The notes under the pieces: generated by a model
Told to the model about the DNA's origin: nothing
The model's database searches: none
The model's input: only the letters and a program-made list of their open reading frames with translations
Program-made: the position numbers and the translations under genes
Assembly: GCA_037013495.1 (NCBI GenBank)
Contig: CM072812.1
Span: 79,405,840-79,469,839, forward strand
DNA from: Hippophae tibetana
Taxonomy: Eukaryota > Streptophyta > Magnoliopsida > Rosales > Elaeagnaceae
Direction of reading: 5' to 3'
Length of the DNA: 64,000 nt
In this document: piece after piece, positions 57,781-64,000 of the stretch
Numbering within the stretch: position 1 is the first letter of the stretch
Layout of the letters: every line of letters begins with the position of its first letter

Positions 57781-59280
57781 TCAAGGTGGATGTGAGACCA
57801 GTTTGAGGTTGTCAACCAAATTACGAGTGCGTCCTTTGGGAAGTGCCTTAGTGAAGATATATGCAAGTTGATCGTTAGAGGAAACAGTGAAAAGCTTGAG
57901 AGCACCATGGACAAGATGAGAGTGAATAAAGTGACAATCAATCTCGATATGTTTAGTCCGTTCATGGAAGACATCGTTGTGAGCAATATGAATGACACTC
58001 TGATTATCACAATAAAAGGGAGTAGCAGAGGATGTGGACACACCTAAATCCTTAAGAAGCCATCGTAGCCAAAGAAGCCATCGTAGCCAAAGAAGCTCAG
58101 ATGTGATATCAGCAAGAGCATGATATTCTGCTTCAGTACTGGAGCGGGCCACGAAGGTTTGTTTCTTACTTCGCCAAGAAATCAAAGAAGAACCAAGGAG
58201 AAAGCAATAACCTGTAGTGGACCTGTGATCAGTGGGATCTCCTACCCAATCAGCATCAAAGAATGCACGAAGTACTAAAGGAGAATGAGTTGAGTAGAAA
58301 AGGCCATGAAAGATAGTGTCTTTCAAGTATCGTAGAATACGCAGAACAACAACATAATGAGTTGATCGTGGAGCAGACAGATACTGGCTCACCTTATGAA
58401 CAATATTAGACAATTGTTGCCCCTCCGATGGTGTAAGATGCACATTAAGTTCAACTGGAGTGTCAACAGTCTTACTATTAGTGAGTCCAACTTGAGATAA
58501 GAGGTCAGATGCATACTTAGCTTGAGTAATATAAAGACCATCTGTGGAACGAGTGATCTCAAGACCCAAGAAGTAGCTGAGATATCCAAGGTCTTTCATC
58601 TCAAACTGATGACTAAGAAAATCCTTGAGTTCTTGAATACCACTGAGATCATCACCAGTTATGATCATATCATTGACATATAGGAGAAGAAAAATGGTGC
58701 CTTTATCATTGCGACGAAAAAATAGGGAAGAATCATAAGGACTAGCAGTGTAACCCAAGCGAAGGATGGTGGAGCTGAACTTAGCAAACCATGCTCGTGG
58801 AGCTTGTTTAAGGCCATAAAGTGCTCGTCGAAGGCGACAAACCTTATTTGTTTCAACAGAAAGACCAGGAGGAGGTTGCATATAGACTTCTTCATGCAGA
58901 TCCCCATTAAGGAATGCATTTTTGACATCCATCTGAAAAAGGTCCCATTTACTAGCAGTGGCAACAACTAAGAGGGTACGAACATAGGAAATACAGGCAA
59001 CTAGAGCAAAAGTCTCTTCATAATCAATCCCATACTCTTGTGTAAAACCTTTTGCTACAAGACGACCCTTGTAGCGATCGATGGACCCATCAGAGCGAGT
59101 CTTGATCTTATAGATCCACTTACTACCAACCACAGACTGACCATAAGGGAAAGTAACCAGATCCCAAGTATGGTTTTTGGTTAATGCATCAATCTCTTCT
59201 TTCATTGCAATCTTCCAAAAAGGGTTAGTAGATGCCTCACACATGGAGTGTAGCAAGGGCAATGTAACAATGATAGTCAA
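57781..59280 (-). pseudogene. copia RT-RNase H, long open frame, truncated at N-terminus
   Basis: 499-residue uninterrupted frame. RT: ASTNPFWKIAMKEEIDALTK, WKY-like SKWIYKIKTRSDGSIDRYKG, VKNAFLNGDLHEEVYMQPPP, LYGLKQAPRAWF, and a catalytic box YVND (YVDD expected). RNase [54 protein letters not shown], ending SHPP. A tandem duplication of about 18 bp at 58060-58095 repeats LLWLRW. All upstream polyprotein domains are missing, so there is no plausible start; the listed N-terminus is only the first Met. Confidence 0.85.
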
Positions 59281-59348
59281 GTAAATATGTAGGAATGGAT
59301 CTTACTCGGGTTGAGTGGCGAGGTGGAATGTCTTATGGAAGATCCTTT

Positions 59349-59400
59349 ATATCTAGTAACATATTAATGTGTATATATATCTGCTAATGTATATCTATTT
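59349..59400 (+). repeat. Inverted 52-bp LTR scrap
   Basis: Matches bases ~11-62 of the LTR in the opposite orientation to every other LTR copy of this element. It sits at the join between the RT fragment and the first leader unit. Confidence 0.85.
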
Positions 59401-60126
59401 GGAAACATAATATGCAAAAACAGACTACAAAAACGAGATCTACTTGAAAAAATAGGTAGGGAGGACCTGTATTGGGAAAATTCAACGGTCAACAGTCAAC
59501 GGTCAGTGGTCAGCATGGTCAGGCCGGTCTCTATGACGTCAGCTGAAAGCGATGCTCACATCAGCCCTAGGCAAGTTACAGATGACGTCACGAGCAGAGC
59601 GCGATATGCTTGGTGCGTTAGATCCACCCACGGTTGCTGTTGTCGGCGCGTACGGAGGCTTATGACCGTGATACGCCCATGGTTATGTAGATCGGGTCAC
59701 GGCGATTACAGTGGTATCTGCAGATAGATCATCGGGTTAAGATTCACGGTGGTAGCTTGTTTCAGTGGTGGCGCGTGAAAGGAAGTGCAGATTGGTTGAG
59801 CGGCGTGTGAGGGAGCGTGCGGTGTTCGATGGTTGCGATACTTCCATGGTTGTGTAGATCCGGTCGAGCCGATCACAGTGGTATATGCAAAAAAATTATC
59901 GGAACAAGATGCACGATGACGGTAGTGATTATAGTGGTTTGTGTGGTGCGGAACTCCTTAACAACGGTAACTGTAGTCCCGGAACCTAAGGACAACGGCG
60001 GAAAGACGTCGGAGGTTCAACGGTGAATGATTGCAGCGACTATTGTGACAATGGAAGTTGTAAGGGTTAAATAACACCAGAAAAGACAAGACCGCTAGTA
60101 ATACTAGAAGAGTGGCTTTGATACCA
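59401..60126 (-). repeat. Leader unit 1 of the array
   Basis: GC-richer, CpG-rich leader ending at a primer site (TGGTATCAAAGCC on minus, 60114-60126). Alignable to 60301-60978 and 61154-61865. Open frames on plus (such as 59506-59727) recur in all units but carry no domain. Confidence 0.85.
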
Positions 60127-60300
60127 TGTTAGAAATACTTAATGTTTGTATTCTATTCTGTGATAAATGAATATACATGGTGCCTTTATATAGGAATTAC
60201 AAGTAAACTAGATATGTCTAAACTAACTAAATATAGATATCTCTAAAGTAAATAGATATACATTAGCAATTATATATACACATTAATATGTTACTAGTTA
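60127..60300 (-). repeat. Internal LTR copy 1 (first ~10 bases missing)
   Basis: Right edge TTACTAGTTATG instead of the full ...GATATACATTAACA. Confidence 0.88.
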
Positions 60301-60978
60301 TGCAAAAATGAGATCTACGTGAAAAATTGGGTAGGGAGGACCTATAATTGGAAAAGTCAACGGTCAATAGTCAACGGTCAATGGTCAGCACGATCAGACT
60401 GGTCTCTGTGACGTCAACCCTAGGTAAGTTACAGATGACGTCACGAGCAGAGTGCGGCATGCTTAGTGTGTCAGATCCATGCGCGGTTGATGTTGTCGGC
60501 GCGTGCGGAGGTTTACGACCATGATACGCCCATGGTTATGTAGATCGGGTCGTGGCGATTACAATGGTATCTGCAGATAGGTTGTCGTGTTAAGATTCAT
60601 GGTGGCGACTAGTTTCAGCGGCAGCATGTGAAAGGACGTGCAGATTGGTTAAGCGGCGTGTGAGGGAGCGTGCGGTGTCCAATGGTTACGATACTTCCAC
60701 GGTTGTGTAGATCCGGTCGAGCCGATCAAAGTGGTATATGTAGAAAAATTATCAAAACAAGATGCACGATGATAGTAGTGATTGTAGTGGTTTGTGTGGT
60801 GCAGAACTTCTTAACAACGACGACTGTAGTCCCGGAACCTAAGGACAACGGCGAAAAGACGTCGGAGATTCAACGGTGAATGATTACAGCGACTATTGTG
60901 ACAACAGAAGCTATAAGGTTAAATAACACTACAAAAGACAAGACCGCTAGTAATACTAGAATAGTGGCTCTGATACCA
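60301..60978 (-). repeat. Leader unit 2 of the array
   Basis: Second leader copy with primer site TGGTATCAGAGCC on minus at 60966-60978 (perfect). Confidence 0.85.
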
Positions 60979-61153
60979 TGTTAGAAATACTTAATGATTG
61001 TATTCTATTATGTGATAAATGAATATACATAGTGCCTTTATATAAAAATTACAAGTAAATTAGATATGTCTAAACTAACTAAATATAGATATCCCTAAAG
61101 TAAATAGATATGCATTAGTAGATATGTATACACATTAATATGTTACTAGATAT
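60979..61153 (-). repeat. Internal LTR copy 2 (first ~10 bases missing)
   Basis: Right edge TTACTAGATATG. Distance from internal copy 1 is 852 bp, to the 5' LTR 887 bp. Confidence 0.88.
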
Positions 61154-61865
61154 GAAAAACGGACTTCAAAAACGAGATCTACGTGAAAAACTAGGTAGGG
61201 AGGACCTATACTGGGAAAAGTCCACGATCAACAGTCAACGGTCAACAGTCAGCACGGTCAGGCCGGTCTTTGTGATGTCAACTGAAAGAAATGTTGACGT
61301 TAGCCCTAGGCAAGTTACAGATGACGTCACGAGCAGAGCGCGACATGCTTGGTGCGTCAGATCCACGTGCGGTTGATGTTGTCGGCGCGTGTGAAGGTTT
61401 ACGACCATGATACGCCCATGGTTATGTAGATCGGGTCGTGGCGATTACAATGGTATCTGCAGATAGGTCATCGGGTTAAGATTCACGGTGGTGGCTAGTT
61501 TTAGCGGCGGTGTGTGAAAGGACGTGTAAATTGGTTGAGCAGCGTGTGAGGGAGCGTGCAGTGTTCGATGGTTGCGATACTTCCACGGTTGTGTAGATCC
61601 GGTCGAGCCGATCACAGTGGTATATGCAGAAAAATTATTAGAACAAGATGCACGACGATGACGGTGATTGTAGTGGTTTATGTGGTACGAAACTCCTTAA
61701 CAACGGCGACTGTAGTCACGGAACGTAAGGACAACAACGGAAAGACATCAGAGGTTCAACGGTGAATAATTGCAACGACTATTGTGACAACGGAAACTAT
61801 AAGGGTTAAATAACACCAGAAAAGACAAGACCGCTAGTAATACTAGAATAGTGGCTCTGATAGTA
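61154..61865 (-). repeat. Leader unit 3 of the array
   Basis: Third leader copy, next to the true 5' LTR; primer site on minus at 61853-61865 with one or two changes (TACTATCAGAGCC). Confidence 0.85.
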
Positions 61866-62049
61866 TGTTAGAAATACTTAATGATTGTATTCTATTTTGT
61901 AATAAATGAATATAAATGGTGCCTTTATATAGGAATTATAAGTAAACTAGATATGTCTAAATTAACTAAATATAGATATTTTTAAAGTAAATAGATATAC
62001 ATTAACAGATATATATACACATTCATATTTTACTAGATATACATTAACA
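61866..62049 (-). repeat. 5' LTR
   Basis: 184 bp, TGTTAGAAAT on the plus-strand left edge and ATACATTAACA on the right; followed by ATATC. Confidence 0.9.
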
Positions 62050-62054
62050 ATATC

Positions 62055-62973
62055 TATATAAGAGAAATATTAAATAAACGGAGCCACAAATCCATCTAAG
62101 CCACACTGGCAGTCCATCTACATTCTCTGAACAAACCCGAGAGAGAAATATATGATCTATCTGAAAACAATGACAAAAGAAAACATGTTAACTTTCAGAC
62201 ATCTACCTTCCACAATTTAATCATATGCTTTGTACAAAAACGTTGTAACCCCTGCAGCGAGTATTTTATATTTTTGAGAAATTATAGGAATCCCTTCTAT
62301 ATTAAAAAAAAAATCTTCTCCTATATTAAAAAAAAATCTTTCAAAAAAGCATATCGAGTATGAATTTTTTAAAAAATAAGATTAAATTTTTAAAACTATA
62401 AACATATATTGTAATAATGATATATAGTGTGATAATAATTGAGATTAAAAGAGAAAAAGAAATAAATTACACATAATCAAGTGAATCAAACATTTAGTAT
62501 AAGAATTTATCAGCTTAATTTTAGAATGTGGATGTCTTTTTTCTTTCGATATAAAATCTAAAATTTATTATATACTCTAATAAAATATAATAGTTACAAT
62601 GCAGATTAAAAAAAATTAAAAAAATAATAAAAATATTAATTTTAAAATTTATAACCATAAAAATAACATTATTATATTTATATTATAATTCTGTTATTAA
62701 ATAATATGTATCATATTATTCTATTCTTAACGCGATTAAAATTAAATTATAATCATTTAAATTTATTCAATAATAAAAATTAATTAAATAAATTTTATTT
62801 AATATTATTAAATTTTATTTTTATTGTTATAAATTTTATAAATATTTTTTTTGTTACAGTTATAAGCCTGTCACACGAGGAAAAAATCTTCTTTTAATAA
62901 AATAAATCACAACTAATATAATAAAATATTATTAATAAATATTTAAATAATTATTATGAAAATTATAATTATA

Positions 62974-63008
<35 letters not shown>

Positions 63009-64000
63009 CTTATTGTGTTATGGTAGGATTTGAATAAAATATGTAGGACAGTGACAATTATGATTGGACATCCCCAAGGATTGGAACCATTAGATATGAC
63101 CGGCCATCTGAAGTCAAAAAAGATATACGTCACATTTGTCCTCACAATGTAAGGAATTACACGTGTATCAATCAACTTCAATAATAATTTATTTTTTATT
63201 ATGATACTTTTATCTTTTAAAAAAAACTAGTGATATTTTAATATAATTAATTTGACACAAAATACGTGATGGATTTTTATCTTGTTCTAATAATCACATT
63301 TTTTTATATATATTTAAAAACTAATTTTTTTTTTAATTCCCATTTCTTATTACCAGAATTCCAAAGATAGTCTCTTTCCCTTTTATTGTTGACTTTCAAA
63401 TTTCCATAAATTACTTCAGAATTTATCAAGTAAACAATACAGAATTTCTAAAAAAAAAAATTATTATTATGATATGATCATACTCATAAGATATTAATTA
63501 AGATCGACGGAAAATCCCAAAACTAAATATTATATTAGTGAATAATTAAAATTGGATAAGCTTTTCATGGGAAGGGAGTATCCGTGTAAATAATTGTATA
63601 AATTTTTGAGATGATTGATGGTGTAATTAAAGAAATTTTAAATTAAAACTATTAAAAACAAGTATATGATGTATATAGCATACGAAGCTGGAAATGGCTG
63701 TTTTAATGTCTAAAAAGTTAGTTGTCGTTTGAACTTTTCTATTATCGTTTCTAGCTGAAGTCTTTTTGTGTCATTTGCGAAAGAAAATGTAAGTAAATAA
63801 TGTTGGTTACTCAAAATGTGAGTTGTGATCACGTTTTGAGCAACGGCCGTCTCTTTTAGCGCGAGTCTTACGAAGGGAAATGACATTGAAATTTGTTGCA
63901 ATTTTGTTTTTGTTATTCCTTCTGATTGTGTCAGAAAAATCTTCTAGAAAAGTCCATGAATTTTCCCCTATTCTATCTTAATTTTGTTGATTAAATTCAA
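62055..64000. other. AT-rich flank, no gene seen
   Basis: Includes a (TA)n tract at 62980-63007 and a hairpin at 63806-63844 (15-bp arms with two mismatches, 9-base loop). A minus-strand stretch near 62085-62160 (NVDGLPVWLRWICGS) may be exon-like but is not recognised. Confidence 0.4.

Larger units (their letters stand above)
57584..62049 (-). mobile_element. Ty1/copia derivative with tandem LTR-leader array
   Basis: Outer LTRs of 184 bp each (57584-57767, 61866-62049) and target duplication ATATC (57579-57583, 62050-62054). Minus-strand order: LTR, primer site, leader; LTR, primer site, leader; LTR, primer site, leader; then RT/RNase H; polypurine tract; LTR. gag, protease and integrase are gone. 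The two inner LTRs lack the first ~10 bases, so they are not products of simple LTR recombination. Confidence 0.88.

Noticed and set aside
59506-61765. Repeated plus-strand open frames of 69-78 residues in the copia leader units
   Set aside because: Antisense to the element, frameshifted between units and without domain features; products of GC-rich repeated DNA.
1-64000. CRISPR arrays, bacterial operons, rRNA or tRNA genes
   Set aside because: None seen; the tandem repeats present are minisatellites or LTR arrays, and tRNA-like strings are only primer binding sites.

Overview
The window looks like a repeat-rich, AT-rich nuclear segment of a flowering plant, probably a eudicot. Evidence for a plant: a spliced 15-exon RCC1-family gene with plant-style introns, a broken plasma-membrane H+-ATPase fragment, Ty1/copia and Ty3 elements of plant type (tRNA-Asp and tRNA-iMet primer sites, a chromodomain), a CACTA fragment, a hAT-like element and an endogenous caulimovirid. 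The species cannot be named from this sequence. Only one gene looks intact and host-encoded: the RCC1/RUG3-like gene at 35061-39913 (minus strand, 419 residues).

Layout. 16-8261: a Ty3 element with its two ~1.8 kb LTRs in inverted orientation, yet flanked by a 5-bp duplication (ACCAC); it holds two divergent gag copies and an inverted protease scrap. 9279-13802: a decayed 4.5 kb copia element (duplication TTCAA). 15054-20170: a second member of the same Ty3 family, again with inverted LTR ends and its own 5-bp duplication (TCTAC). 20176-23038: no recognisable gene. 23105 to about 34300: an endogenous pararetrovirus lying directly after a (TA)n tract, broken by a Ty3 LTR scrap (23838-24509) and by a chromovirus (29141-34182) that has lost its RT/RNase H in frame. 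34300-40290: the RCC1-family gene and its flanks. 41700-48400: nested copia and CACTA remnants. 48909-50660: a hAT-like element. 51176-56269: a minus-strand copia element (duplication GGTGA). 56739-57380: H+-ATPase pseudogene exons next to an unrecognised exon. 57584-62049: a minus-strand copia element (duplication ATATC) whose 5' part is a threefold tandem array of LTR, primer site and leader. 62055-64000: no gene seen.

The most unusual signal is the pair of same-family Ty3 insertions with inverted LTRs. One is bounded by U3 ends on both sides, the other by U5 ends on both sides, and both have perfect 5-bp target duplications. This suggests that rearranged, palindromic-ended cDNAs were integrated as units, since both LTR termini of this family carry the same short inverted repeat (TGATGAG/CTCATCA). 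The copia element at 57584-62049, with its tandem LTR-leader array and inverted LTR scrap inside a single target duplication, may record a related replication error. All boundaries and splice sites were read by eye; no alignment or database search was run.
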